From Aurelia coerulea (lineage: Eukaryota > Cnidaria > Scyphozoa > Semaeostomeae > Ulmaridae): DNA of 64,000 bases. Below, in pieces: positions 12,206 to 22,976 of the stretch (position 1 is its first letter; each line of letters begins with the position of its first letter). The notes under the pieces were generated by a model, which saw nothing but the letters and a program-made list of their open reading frames with translations, did not search any database and was not told the origin of the DNA. The stretch is taken from positions 4,887,501 to 4,951,500 of the forward strand of contig CM076945.1 in NCBI GenBank assembly GCA_039566865.1. Reading direction: 5' to 3'. The translations under genes were made by a program, and so were the position numbers.

Positions 12206-13079
12206 CAAATTGTTTTCCCATCGCTTTCAATTTTGGTTAAAAATGCGTCAGATTTTGCATAACGTTCTTTCGTCATCTATGTTATGCGCTTTCAGAAATT
12301 TATCGCTTCCAAGTGGAAAATATACAATTTTTATTTGATCCGAATGATGCGTTCCTTATGTGATATCTTCAAAGACGTCGACTCGACATAATTTTTAATT
12401 GAGGCTAGACCAGTCAGTGCTAGCCTGATAACCAGCCCATTATTCTAAGGTGATAACTTATTCCTTTCGAATAATTGGCTGGTTATCAAGATAGTCAGTG
12501 CTAGCGCTTTTTCCGTCGCATTCTTACTGCATTTCCGATGCATGTCACTGCAAAAAAAATTTAAATTTCCTATGGGGGAGGAAATGTTGTAAAAACTAAC
12601 AATTTCTTCGAAGAAACTAAGAGGGAAGGGAAGTTTCCGTTTCTTACATCAGAAGTAGTAGGACATTTTTCCTTTCCAAAAGTGGAAAATTGTCATGAAG
12701 TTTTGATATTTTTTGCAGTTATTTTTAGTCTTAGTATGAGCCCAGCTTTGGGAAGAAACCTCACACCCCCCCCCCCCCCCCCCCCCTTGAGTCACTGTGT
12801 TCAACAGGTAGGAAAGCACTATTTCTGTCGAAGTGAGAATACTACGTGGAGATTTGAAAAAATTTTATGTGAGATTCTTTAGCAACATCTTACAGGTATG
12901 CTAATATTATCTTTGATTTAAAATTCAATGCAGCCAATGAAAAAGATTCCTTGTGGGATCTCGATAGATTCCATGGTTACCACTATCTTAAGACAAATGA
13001 TTAATAAAGTGCTCATAGATCATTCAGATGATGGAATGAGAAGGCCAAAATTGAAATAAAGCACGACATGAAAATACGC
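12206..13079. other. intergenic stretch with a long poly-C run
   Basis: Apart from the small foldback at 12412-12505 I recognise nothing. A run of about 18 C lies at 12768-12786. A 66-codon open frame across it begins at GTG and is not convincing as a gene. Confidence 0.4.
12412..12505. repeat. short foldback around GCTAGCC/TGATAACCAG
   Basis: GTCAGTGCTAGCCTGATAAC at the left is matched inverted by GGTTATCAAGATAGTCAGTGCTAGC near 12482-12505, with an ATTATTC/GAATAAT pair inside. It is a small imperfect palindrome of unknown origin. Confidence 0.4.
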
Positions 13080-13250
13080 AGCACGTTGTTCTTTATTTTC
13101 ACTCGCTTCCTGTATCATATTACTCGGGAGGTAGTCAAGTAATATCTACACGTTGGAAAGACTTAAACAAACTTTGTTTTGAAGTGTTCATGAGGGCACA
13201 CATAATAAAACGAAGATTGTTATTTAATCTTTAAGAAACTCGCAATGTAA
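13080..13250. repeat. dispersed repeat shared with 61545-61700
   Basis: The phrase CTTCCTGTATCATATTACT, followed by AGTAATATCTACA and GGAAAG, recurs at 61560-61610 with the same spacing and the same trailing TTAAGAAACTCG. Both places are flanked by AAGAAACT motifs. The copy here is probably interrupted by the LINE tail that follows. Confidence 0.55.
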
Positions 13251-13257
13251 GAATCCA

Positions 13258-14060
13258 ATGTGCCCAGCGAATGATGGCATTGAGGATACGGAGCACTTTT
13301 TGTTGCTTTGCCCTTCATTCGACATTCAACGGCAAGATCTTCTCGCTGGAGTTTCAGAATTGTTGCGACCATTTGTCCAAATCGACCCTCTTCCAAACAA
13401 TGTTCTGGTTCAATACTTATTGTATGGTAATGAAGAACTTTCTGACGAAGTGAATAAAAATATACTCGAACAGACTCTAAGTTTCATCCACAAAACAGGT
13501 CGGCTTGGATAACTTCAAACAATCGTTTTACGCCACACAACCACTATGTACACTTTTCCCCGTATATTTTGTAAGTCTGTTTCACATTTTATGTTAGGCA
13601 CATCAAGGGTGAATGAAAATTCATCCACACAAAAGTGACAGCATTTCGGACCATTGATATTGCGAATCAGAAACCCAGAGCTGACAGCATATGTGCAATG
13701 TGTTGAGCGTTGGGGACTCTGGAGGGGGATCAGTAGCTGTAGCAACTGCTGTCGTTGTTGTTCTCTCGTCCGGGGTTCCTATTGCTCAGCATCATACTAT
13801 TATGCTGGCCTGACATCCAATGTGAAACGGATTCTAGTATTTATCAGTAATTTATCGTATTTGTAGCTTTTTGTAGTTGTATATTTAGTTGCTATTTTTT
13901 GCATGTCTTTATGTTAATGTCCACCTGGTAGTCATTATCTTTTGCTCCTTGTGGTCACGTCCCTGTAGTGTTGTATAGTCTGTAAAGTAATTAGAAAGTA
14001 TGGTAGGATGTAGATGTATCATGTATTGTAACATTTTAAATGATTATAGAAAAAAAAAAA
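13258..14060 (+). pseudogene. 3' end of a second non-LTR retrotransposon family
   Basis: The frame reads CPANDGIEDTEHFLLLCPSF and continues DIQRQDLLAGVSELL to GRLG, then stops at 13512. This zinc-knuckle-like C-x-x-x-ED-x-x-H-F-x-x-x-C-P motif marks the extreme C terminus of many LINE reverse-transcriptase polyproteins. The 3' end, GTCCCTGTAGTGTTGTATAG through ATGTATTGTAA to a poly-A run at about 14050-14060, recurs at 49084-49178, which confirms a repeated 3' UTR. Only the last 85 codons remain. Confidence 0.75.
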
Positions 14061-14336
14061 CTCACAAGAAACTGCCAAAACTCAAAATTTGATAATCGTG
14101 AGAAACTTTAGTACTGACTTAAATTATTTGTCTCTCGTTAAAAATGCGTATACCAGTTGAGTGCGGGTTTAATGCAAAACCAATGAACCTTCTAAAAACA
14201 GCCAAACTAGAGGAACGCTCCAATTGATGTTAAAATTTTGACCAGGAAACATTTGGGAGGAGGACAATTATGAAGCAGAAAAAGTCTATTTGCCGCATTG
14301 AACCCTTACATTGAATCATGCTCTAGCAACAAATTA

Positions 14337-14366
14337 AAACAAACAAACAAACAAACAAGCATGCAA
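14337..14366. repeat. AAAC microsatellite
   Basis: About seven units of AAAC/CAAA in tandem, followed by GCATGCAAGCAAC. Confidence 0.9.
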
Positions 14367-14664
14367 GCAACAAATGTCTCAGAACCAGTGTGGCTAACAG
14401 TCGCGTTGTGCATTTGAACAGAAGTTGTAGCTCATAAGTTTGTGTCGAAAGAAGAAGGATACATCTAAACCTCTGCTTCGTAGAGAAACCTAAACGGGCC
14501 ATTGTATTCTTTGGTATTGCTTTCTCTCGCCACGCTCTTGATTATCAAATACAATAGCCTGTTTATCAACCAAGGAGATTTCATTTTTTAACTCAGGTTA
14601 TCCGCTTTAAGCGTTCCATGTACACCCTGAATATACCAAAAACCAGCATTGTAAGGCCTACTGA

Positions 14665-14995
14665 TCAGTTTCTGACGCAATTAAAAAGCTAAGAAAATTT
14701 TGTAATATTGCAATTCTAATTTTTATATCGCACCCAAAAATATTTTTTGACAGTGTACACTTATAGCAACTGTTTGGACATTGTTTTGAGTGCGAATTAT
14801 GTTATTTACTTTTTTTGAGATCTCACTAAGTAATTTGGAAGTCCTTTAGACAAAACAAAATTAACCATACACTTTCGGCATAAAAATAAAAGAAGCACAT
14901 AAGAAACTTCTGGGAGCAAAATGGCCCAAAAATTTAAGAAACTGCCTACCAGCACCGGACTTCGGTTTCTTATAAAAAAAACGAGTGTAAGCACC
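14665..14995 (-). repeat. dispersed repeat with TTTCTTATAA end, copy 1
   Basis: Read on the minus strand, this matches 50410-50795: ATAATTCGCACTCAAAA, ACTAAGTAATTTGG (as its complement), the CCGG.GCTGGTAGGCAGTTTCTTAA end and the TTTCTTATAA/AGAGTG terminus. The two copies are in opposite orientation about 36 kb apart. It is a non-coding mobile family of unknown class. Confidence 0.65.
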
Positions 14996-15773
14996 CGGGG
15001 CTTACTCCAGGACTTATCAGTGGACTGGGACCGAGAATTCTCGTCTCCCGCGCAAAACAGCCTCGGTCGTATGTTGATCACAAATTTTACAGAATTCTGA
15101 GTGAATTGTTCTTATCTCTTATCTAAACAAAGGTAACAGCAAGAAACGGTCAAAGAGAGAATTAATAAGATTTGGAAGAAACCAGCCTTGCATAAACCCA
15201 CTCAAGATGTAAGTAGTTGTTTTGCTATACCTTGAGACGACTCTTGAAAACAGAATTATTTGCATTCTCTCTCTGTCATCCTCAAACTGTGAAAGTCATG
15301 TTTAAGCTAGGCCTACTGTATGTTCTTTCTCTAGCCCTTTTGTTGAGAGTCCAGGGGACCGCTGGTTGGTTGGTGGTGCAGATGGAGATAAGAAATGTGG
15401 AAAGATGTAAAGAAAACGGAAATCTAAACTAAGCTTTGTTTAATCTTCATTTTTGTTTCACCCCTGGGCTTCCTTCTTTATGAAGCAGCTTGCCAAGCGA
15501 TTTCAGTTGCTCTCGCTTGAAATAAATCCAACCAGCTACCAACTAGCCAGGTTGGAAAACTTGCATTCACTCGCAGCTATGATCCCTGTCAAACTCACTG
15601 CTCCCAGCTACAATAACTGGTTCTCTCATGCGAGAACAAAAGATCTATTGTTAATTTCCTTCTCTCACAGCTTTTTTTAAAGTCCACTCGCAGCTCCCAC
15701 TTTCAAATTTATTTCACTCGCTACTACACGTAGGCCGAATCACGCATGTTTTCCAACCTGGCCAGCTAGGGGA

Positions 15774-15966
15774 AGGTGGTGAAGGTTAAATTGCATTTTT
15801 TAGCGCCAAGAGCTGGGATCGCAGAACTGGCTAAGTGTTAATGAAGTCCGCTACCGCTCTACTCATGATGCTCAAGTGGTTGGGCTCTACTGGTTATCGA
15901 ACCCTGTCCACCTGACTGTACTGGCTGCAAAGTCAGAGGATTACACCACTGCACAACAACACCTTC
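15774..15966 (-). mobile_element. tRNA-derived SINE, copy 1
   Basis: On the minus strand it begins GGTGTTGTTGTGCAGTGGTG, then TAATCCTCTGACTTTGCAGC, and ends in the GCGCTAAAAAATGC region. The order box A-like, box B-like, body matches the copies at 19610, 42337 and 48254. Box B here (GGGTTCGATAACC) is close to the tRNA consensus. Confidence 0.7.
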
Positions 15967-16137
15967 AGACTGCTGAAGAATTGGAGGTGACAAAAATCAT
16001 ATGAAGGCCCATGTCACAATTGAGGCACAGATCTGGCTATTGGGAGCAAGGGAAGAGCGCCTTGACTGGCTGAGAGCAAAGGGAGGACTATACTCTACAA
16101 CCCAAAAAGGCTCAGCCCATGATGGAGATTCATGTTA

Positions 16138-16166
16138 TACTTACATTACATTACATTTACATTACC
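16138..16166. repeat. TTACAT/TTACAT-type microsatellite
   Basis: A short run of TTACATTACATTTACATTAC; no further meaning seen. Confidence 0.7.
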
Positions 16167-16753
16167 TAACTTCTGCATGCAGAGTATGGCCATGCACCAT
16201 GGGCACAGTAGATTTCAAAGGCTATTCAAAATATAGACAAATAGAATAAATGAATTTCTACTTGCACACCAGAGATCTTGTCAAAAATGTCATGGTACTC
16301 TGCAGACTTGAAATGGGAGAAACTCCTTTGGCCTTACTTCCAAGATGAATTCTGTGAAAGAGTGATTTTGCGGAAGCTATTGTTTATAAGAAAGCAATAG
16401 TTTCCGCGGTTTCCGCAACTTTCGTGGAATTTACCTGGCCCTTCATATTTCTCTGTTTGACAGCAACTTATTATTCTTTTTATTAGTGCTGCTTTGATGA
16501 TGTTGCTGTTGAAATATAAAAGATCTCTTGGAGGATGTAGTGCATTCAAGAGAGACCAAAGAAGAATGTTTTACATGTGGATTAACATGATGTTTAATAG
16601 GTAATATACTGCAAGTACTGAAATACAAAATACGGTAGGCCTTGTTCACATTAACAAGGTTTTCAAGCCTTACTTTTTTCATTTTCATTTATAATATTTA
16701 ATTATTGAACCTTAGAATTCTTGTTTAGAACAATTTACGTTCTTTCATATATA

Positions 16754-17352
16754 TACAGGGTGTCCCAAAAAAATTGTGCCCCGTTTGCCTGAAGATTGTG
16801 ACAAAACGGCAAAAGATTCTTGCCAAATTTTTAGATGATGTTGCTCTTCAGATGTTCAGATAAACTTTGCTGCCATCCCCGTAAAAATCCGTTGAAAAAT
16901 AATGGAGCTATGACCTTCAGAAGACCAAATTTGCCTGATGACTGAAACCAACGGTCGGCCATTTTGCCTTACTATTTTCAGTGATAAATAGCTTCATGTG
17001 CTGTAAGAAATAGTTTCTGTGAGGCAAGAAATGGTTGAACTCTCTGATGATGATCGGAATTCTCATGAGAGCTATCAAATTGGAGGCTGCTGTTTCATTT
17101 CATCCATGAAGCTATTGTGATCGCTGCAAAATAGTAAGACAAAATGGCCAACCGCTGGTTTCAGTCATCCGGCAAATTTGGTCTCCTAGATGTCATAGCT
17201 CCATCATTTTTCAACGGATTTTTACGGGAATGGTAGCAAACTTTAATTGGATATCTGAAGAACACCATCATGCAAAGCTTTGGCGAGAATCTTTTGTCGT
17301 TTCGTTGCAATCTTCTGGCAAACGGGGCACAATTTTTTTGGGACACCCTGTA
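16754..17352. mobile_element. TA-flanked foldback element, 599 bp, long inverted arms
   Basis: TACAGGGTGTCCCAAAAAAA and TTTTTTTGGGACACCCTGTA form near-perfect ends; both arms continue with TTGTGCCCCGTTTGCC and its mirror. Pairing persists for about 200 bp, including AAAATCCGTTGAAAAAT against ATTTTTCAACGGATTTT. The extra TAs around the left border (ATATATA) fit a TA target site. Confidence 0.85.
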
Positions 17353-17518
17353 CTGTGTGGCTCAAGGATTATTATCATAATGTAAAACAATTCTTGTCAT
17401 GATAATGTGCCCAATGCCTGTCTGTAGGGTCCTGAAGTACAGTACAACATACAGTATGATCCATAATAGTACTGAAATTGTACTGAATTCTTGATAGCTT
17501 GATTATTTTCAAAATGGC

Positions 17519-17861
17519 ATAGGGCCGTAGGAAGCATCTTAAACTTTGAGGGGCACAGCACTTCAATGGCATTTTTTCACAAGAAGGGCCCATTAATATA
17601 CAATGGATTTTAAAGGTAAGAATGTAAAATGATGAAAAAAGTGTGAATCCTGATAGATATCTGATTTTCTTCACAACAAGACAATTGGAGCAGTAAACAT
17701 AGCTAAGTCACAAAGTTGATGATCATAACAAAACTACAGTAAATGACATTCTGCCCACATCAGTCATGAAAAGGGGCACATTGTGAAAAAACAAGGGCAC
17801 TTGTTGGTCTCTTGCAAAATCTTTGGGGTATGTTTCCCCAATGCCCCCAGTTCCTACATCA
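17519..17861. mobile_element. hAT-like element with GACGTAGGAAGC ends, copy 1
   Basis: The left end GGCCGTAGGAAGCATCTTAA with GAGGGGCACAGCACTTCAA, and the right end TGCCCCCAGTTCCTACATC, correspond to the better-preserved copy at 44235-44387. Confidence 0.55.
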
Positions 17862-18056
17862 AAACAATATGTGTATAAATATCATTGTGGCTGTAAGCTG
17901 TGGTAGCATTGCTGGTTCAGATCCTCAGATGATTAACATTGTTTTGTGAAAGTATGCAAATCAATAAAGTTATATTATTTTGAAAGTCACTTTTTTGATC
18001 GTAGCTGTTATTTTATCTTGTGCAAAGAAGTTAGATGCTTCATTTTACTTTGTCAG

Positions 18057-18095
18057 GAAAGATGAGAAAAGAGTTGAGGAAGTTGGACCAGACAG
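18057..18095 (+). CDS. DMAC2L: DMAC2L internal exon (39 nt)
   Basis: After acceptor TTTGTCAG it reads (x)KDEKRVEEVGPD and ends GACAG|GTATGT. The incoming phase is 2, so a preceding coding exon must exist. The junction AG|G rebuilds the Arg of GPDR. Confidence 0.8.
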
Positions 18096-21000
18096 GTATG
18101 TCTTTAAATTTAGCAAGGAAGTTATCAAATGCGGGACACTCGTTTAACACATTTTTACTTTAGTTTTATAAAAAAGGGAAAAAGACAGCCTTCTTTTTGA
18201 CAATAAAGACAAGGCTTGAAATTGTTTTGATTCTGCTTTAAAATGCTGATGGTTCTCAAGCGTGCTGTTTGTTACATAGATTATATACTGGATTATAATA
18301 TGCAAATTTTGGAAAATTATGAACACTTGATTTTGTCTTAATTTCGTTCTCAGCAATTTTATCTCCAGAAAGACTTGTTAACTTGGCAACTTGGTTTGTG
18401 AATTTAAAAGTTCACGAAAAACGTTGGCTGTGTTCACACTGACCTTTATCTTTTGTTATACCTTTTCGAAACAATAGACTTACCATTAAAGTATATATTT
18501 GCCGATATCATCATCTTGATATCTCGGGAGCTGTGGTCTTTAAAACGAGGATTCTTTTCATTGGCTCACCCGGTAAAATACTCGGAAAAAGAAGAAATGT
18601 CGAAAATACTTCTGCCTTTCGACCACTTGATTTATTCCAATGCCTCAAGTACTTTAAGGGAAGAAACTTTCGCGTTGTTTGTGTTTCTGGCCAAAATTCG
18701 CGAAAGTTTATTCAATGAAATTTCCTAAAATGTGAAACTCGCGAAAGTTCATTCTCAAAAAATTTCCTATGATATGGAATCAAATATTCATTTCGTCAAA
18801 TATTGATCGTGAGATTTCCCATTTTGGCCACGTTGTTTCCAACTCGCGAAAGTTTCTTCCCTTGAAGTATTCTCTGCAAAACGAATATTCAAACATGTGA
18901 AGCTCTTTTTGGTTCACCTCCCTGGTATTTCACTTCGACTTGGTTACTTGATGTTTTTCTCAAAATTAGGGCAGCTGCTGAATGGATTGTCAGGAATGGT
19001 GGGTCAATACGTTTTGCTGGACATGATAAATTTGTACATGATTACAATGCACTTCCAATGGGTCCTCGTTCGCAACGATATTTGCTGGAAGATATCAATG
19101 CAAAAGGAATAAGCCTAACGGATAATGGATTTGAGCACCTAAGTATGCTGTTTTTATCAATTTTTAGTTCATTTCTTTTTTGAAAATATGGTTAACTTGA
19201 AATCGAATAAAAGAAGCAGCTACGATGCTTTCACATATTTTAAGAACTACAGTAAATACCCGCACATAAGAACCTTCATTTATTAAGAACCTACCGCCTG
19301 AAATTATATATTTTGTACCCAATGAATAAGAACCAATTTAGCCTGATGTCTTAACTGGTTCTTGACAAAGGGTTTCGCTCAGTCATACATTCATTAATTC
19401 ATTAATTAATTGATTCATTGATTCATTCATTCATTAATTCTTTCATGGGAAAATAAATGGAACCTATTTGCCAATCATACTCTTTCATGGACTCCAAAAA
19501 TATTTTTCTTTAAAGAAAAGTTCAAAAATGGCACGTTTTTGATAAAAAATCAGCTTATATGCAGCAGAATTTTCACCTTACGATTTTTTCCTGAAAATAA
19601 TGGTGCGAAGTGAAGGTGATGGTGAAGTTGCGTTTTTCAGCGCCAAGCGCTTGGATCGCAGAAATAGAGCAGACCTAATCGAGTCCGCGACCCCTTGTCA
19701 TGACGCTCAAGTAGTAGGGTCTTACCAGGTATCGAGCCCACTCTGCCTGACTGTTCTGGCTGCAAAGTCAGAGGATTACACCACTGCGCCACAACACCTT
19801 CGTACAATGAGTCACAGTCTTCTGCCAGCAGATACTGAAAGCAGTTAAGGTTACTGTATCCCTTCAGTGACCACTCACGGTGTTTTCTCTCTTGATTATC
19901 ACACCCGCGACATAACACGTATAAACTATACATCATTCGATTCGTCATTAAATAGGGAGTATTTACGAGCCAAAAAGAATACAAATATCCGAAAATTGGG
20001 CGTTATACATCCGAAAACATGAAAATCGGACCTTCCCCCCTTCTAAAACCTCCCTGTCCCCCCAGATATGTTTCATTTAAATCTCAATGAGATTTTTGCG
20101 TTCTCAACACATTAATCTAGCAAAGTGTGTCTCAAATTTCTTTTGAATGCCTTAGCTTCAGAATAATTAATAAAACAATTTTGCCCCTCGCTCACTGGCC
20201 TCGTTTTGAGATTCATTCAAATGTTAAATTTGGACCATGCAATTTTTCTCAAAAGTGAGACACACTTTGGTCCCCCTATGCCTTTTCTCTCTGTCTGCCA
20301 AATTTCAGCCAATTATATCAAGCTGTTGGGTACAGGGAGCTGTATGAATACCCATTGGTTGCTGAAAAATTGATTTTGAGAAAAGCGCTGAAACAGTTTC
20401 TTAGCGTACAGTTCCACTGTTGAAAATGATTAACTTCAATCTGGCCACAAGAGTAAACAGAGTAATCCTGTATGTATTTAGTGCAGAGTTTACAATGACA
20501 TAATTGGTATTATAACCGCAAAATCCATTCAACAGGAAATCAAAGGCACTTGAAACCTTTAACCTTTCGTTCTCAAATAATCCTCGTCATGTAAACAGCA
20601 TTTTCCTAGCAGAAATTACCTTACTTTAAATTGCTTATAATTCGCTGAAAAATAAAGTAGAATTCCTTGAAATTATTAGAAATTGTAGGTAGATGTGTGT
20701 GCTATCCAATGATCTAAAAATCCAAAAATTGATCGGAAAAAACTTTTTATCGTCCTGAAGGGATACAGTAACCTTAAAATTTGTGACAGCGCAAAATTAT
20801 CCATAACCGCGGCAGGCATTTTGTCTGTTGTTATTTGCGGAATATTTCATCTAGTTTATTTCATCTGGCTCAAGAGTTCAAATGGTATTTTACAAAATTT
20901 CAGCATTTTTGTTCTAATACTTTCAGTGAATGTTTGCACCTTCTTAGTCGTCAACCATTACTTCCCTGAAGAACTAGAGGTAAAGCCCTTTTTAACGGAC

Positions 21001-22976
21001 AGAGTCTTTCATTAATCATGTATTCTTTTGAGTAGTCACGGTATCATTCTTTCCATGCAGTTGGTCTTCAACATCTCGCTCGCTTCAATATGAATTCCTG
21101 CAAGTACATTACGAACATTTCACAATTGCAAGAGGTGGCAAATTCATTAGAATACTTAGATATTGGAAGTTGCCTGAATTTGGCAGATGTAACACCAGTT
21201 GCAGAATTGAGGTGAGTTCACTCATTTATGTATTCCTGAAAGTCATTTGCCGGGTGCTGTGACGTTCTCTATCCTTTATTGATGCAATTTAATTTGCAAA
21301 TTCGTTGTAAGTCAGATATGAAAATTTATTTTGTTGCAATTGGTCTTTCCGTCTTTCGATTTAATTCATATTCATCTACATTTTAGCACCTTAACGATGA
21401 ACGATGACAACAAACAATCTGCTTCTCTATTAAAGAATTGAAACAATGCTTGCATTGTGTTGAGAGCACACAAGGACTCACTATTGCAATATATCTTGTA
21501 TTCCTGAGGGACCATCTAGTCATCTAATTTTCATTGTTAGGAAGCAAACAGTTTTTTACCAAAATAGGTATATTACAAAATTGCTAATAGATATGAAAAG
21601 GAATAACCAATAGACGATTACGCTAAAGATGGCGGCGAGGAACTTTTTAACAAGATGCATTGCGTTCAAATAACGAATCTTTAACGATTCTATAGGAATT
21701 CGATTGAAGAATGCAGTGCATCTTGGTCAAATGTTCCCTCGCCGCCATCTTTAGCGTAATCGTCTATTCTAATCATAAAACTTAAACAAACCCGATGTTA
21801 CCTATTTTTCACTGACATATGGCCTGTCAAACGCCCCACATTTTTTCTTGCAACACTCGGTACGTGCTCTGCCACGTATAGGCCCTTCAAGCCTACAATA
21901 CGTTCCCATCAGTATGACTTCAATTAAGGATCTATTGCTAACCATGATACTTTGCGTGCCAAATAATAATATAATAATAATAATATAGGCAAATGAGACA
22001 CAAAGAACATAGGCCTAGGCCAGAATGACTTTCATTTCGTACAAAAGTTGACTTTGGACCAGTGGCGTAACGGAGACACTCGGGGCCCGTAGGAGTTTGG
22101 TAAGATGGGGCCCTTGTGAAGGGACCGTGAAGCGAAGTGAGATCTATGGGGAAGGGGGTTCGGGATGGTGGGTAAATTTTTGAGACAATTTAATTTTTGC
22201 CCTTTAAAACATCGAACAATCCATGTTATGTGGAAAAGAAAGTTTTTGCATAGGAAAAATCAACAGTAAATTTAGCAGCAAACTTTTGGTCTTTGGTATG
22301 GAATTATATGATTTATTCTTGGATTTATTAGTACAATAATTGAAAGCTATCCATGCGAATAAACACAATAGTTTATGAACGGAATTTTAGTAAACATAAT
22401 GCAAAGTCACAGTGTGTTATTAGGTACTCTTTCTCACAGGAATAAAGTATTTTAGAAAAATTGTAGAGGGAATGAACGAAAATGGAATGAAAGTCCAGTG
22501 TTGTGTTAGCAACACTGGTTAGTAAGGGTTTTTGGGATGGCCTAATGAAGACTTTAAGCACAGTGTGGCGAAAAATCACACAATACGAAAAAAATTTGGG
22601 GGCCCCTATTGATCGGGGACCCTTAGTTCTTGAACTAAGGTAGCCTAAACTGCGTTACGCCACTGCTTTGGACTCGCAAAGAAGTATTTCAATTTCTTTC
22701 TTCTCCAGTTAAATCATAAAAGAATTGTTCGATGTTTATCAGCTGACCTTAGAGAGTTTTCAGACTGAGAATCATCAAGAAATCATTTAACTCTATTTGC
22801 ATCTATCGACGAATTTCGTATGTGACGTGGAATTTTGTACTCCCTTGAAACCTTTATATATCTTTCCATACAGTAAACTCAAGACACTCATACTGACTGG
22901 TACACTTGGCAAGAATAGAGAACTCGCTATTAGAGATCTGAAACTGAGATTGCCTGATTGCAGCATTGTAAGCTGA
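18057..22976 (+). CDS. DMAC2L: DMAC2L / ATP synthase factor B (ATP5S), 5' exon(s) missing
   Basis: Four plus-strand exons (18057-18095, 18970-19142, 21061-21211, 22874-22976) join in phase into 154 codons plus stop. The reading runs DEKRVEEVGPDRAAAEWIV, IRFAGHDKFVHDYNALPMGP, then the leucine-rich-repeat-like section GLQHLARFNMNSCKYITN, SLEYLDIGSCLNLADVTPV and LKTLILTGTLGKNREL, ending at DCSIVS. The VGPDRAAAEW and DYNALPxGP blocks are diagnostic of factor B/ATP5S (now DMAC2L), a small mitochondrial LRR-like protein linked to ATP synthase coupling (family knowledge). The vertebrate protein is about 200 residues, so roughly 45-60 N-terminal residues with the targeting peptide must lie on exon(s) upstream of 18057 that I could not find. 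Confidence 0.87.
18475..18600. repeat. half-element related to 9620-9747
   Basis: The run TACCATTAAAGTATATATTT, then ATCATCTTGATAT, GGGAGC and TTGGCTCACCCGGTA, parallels the right half of the element at 9095-9747. The matching left half is absent, so this is a solo end in a DMAC2L intron. Confidence 0.5.
18647..18872. repeat. foldback with GAAACTTTCGCG arms
   Basis: CTTTAAGGGAAGAAACTTTC at about 18652 is mirrored by CGCGAAAGTTTCTTCCCTTG near 18845. Several further GCGAAAGTTT phrases lie between. It is a small palindromic element in a DMAC2L intron. Confidence 0.6.
18970..19142 (+). CDS. DMAC2L: DMAC2L exon (173 nt)
   Basis: Acceptor AAAATTAG; the exon encodes AAAEWIVRNGGSIRFAG, FVHDYNALPMGPRSQRYL and ISLTDNGFEHL. 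The donor is CTAA|GTATGC. Confidence 0.88.
19247..19345. repeat. fragment of the AAGAACCTAC element family
   Basis: CAGTAAATACCCGCACATAAG, AAGAACCT and ATGAATAAGAACCAATTTAG match the outer element at 54990-57030 and a remnant at 24725-24835. Confidence 0.5.
19382..19445. repeat. ATTC/ATTA microsatellite
   Basis: About 60 bp of ATTCATTAATTCATTAATTA-type repeats. Confidence 0.85.
19610..19801 (-). mobile_element. tRNA-derived SINE, copy 2 (best full copy)
   Basis: Minus strand: GTGGCGCAGTGGTGTAATCC (contains an A box, TGGCGCAGTGG), then CTGACTTTGCAGCCAGAACA, then GGCTCGATACC (B box). The body is CTTGAGCGTCATGACAAGGG and CGATCCAAGCGCTTGGCGC. Two internal polymerase III boxes about 45 bases apart plus four dispersed copies make a tRNA-derived SINE the natural reading. 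It lies in a DMAC2L intron. Confidence 0.8.
20118..20272. repeat. foldback with AAAGTGTGTCTCA arms
   Basis: CAAAGTGTGTCTCAAATTTC is mirrored by AAAAGTGAGACACACTTTGG, in a DMAC2L intron. Confidence 0.5.
21061..21211 (+). CDS. DMAC2L: DMAC2L exon (151 nt)
   Basis: After TCCATGCAG it reads GLQHLARFNMNSCKYITNIS, LEYLDIGSCLNLADVTPVAEL, and ends at AG|GTGAGT. This is the LRR-like region of the protein. Confidence 0.88.
21611..21768. mobile_element. foldback MITE with AGACGATTACGC ends
   Basis: AGACGATTACGCTAAAGATG with GCGGCGAGGAAC is mirrored at the right by GTTCCCTCGCCGCC and CATCTTTAGCGTAATCGTCT. At about 158 bp almost the whole unit is palindromic. It lies in the last DMAC2L intron. Confidence 0.75.
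22060..22665. mobile_element. hAT-like non-autonomous element with perfect 8-bp target duplication
   Basis: The ends CAGTGGCGTAACG and CGTTACGCCACTG are perfect inverted repeats; CTTTGGAC occurs directly on both sides (22052-22059 and 22666-22673). An 8-bp duplication plus CAG...CTG ends identifies the hAT class. The 606-bp interior codes for nothing obvious. Confidence 0.88.
22874..22976 (+). CDS. DMAC2L: DMAC2L terminal exon
   Basis: After CATACAG it reads KLKTLILTGTLGKNRELAI, RDLKLRLPDCSIVS and a TGA stop at 22974-22976. It closes the leucine-rich-repeat-like fold. Confidence 0.87.

Noticed and set aside
12682..12882. 66-codon frame with a hydrophobic start and a run of Pro
   Set aside because: It begins at GTG, the Pro run is a poly-C tract, and nothing supports splicing or homology.
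15150..15208. Possible exon ending CTCAAGAT|GTAAGT
   Set aside because: A strong donor exists, but upstream frames hit stops or lack an ATG, and the peptide (KKPALHKPTQD) matches neither DMAC2L nor anything else I know.
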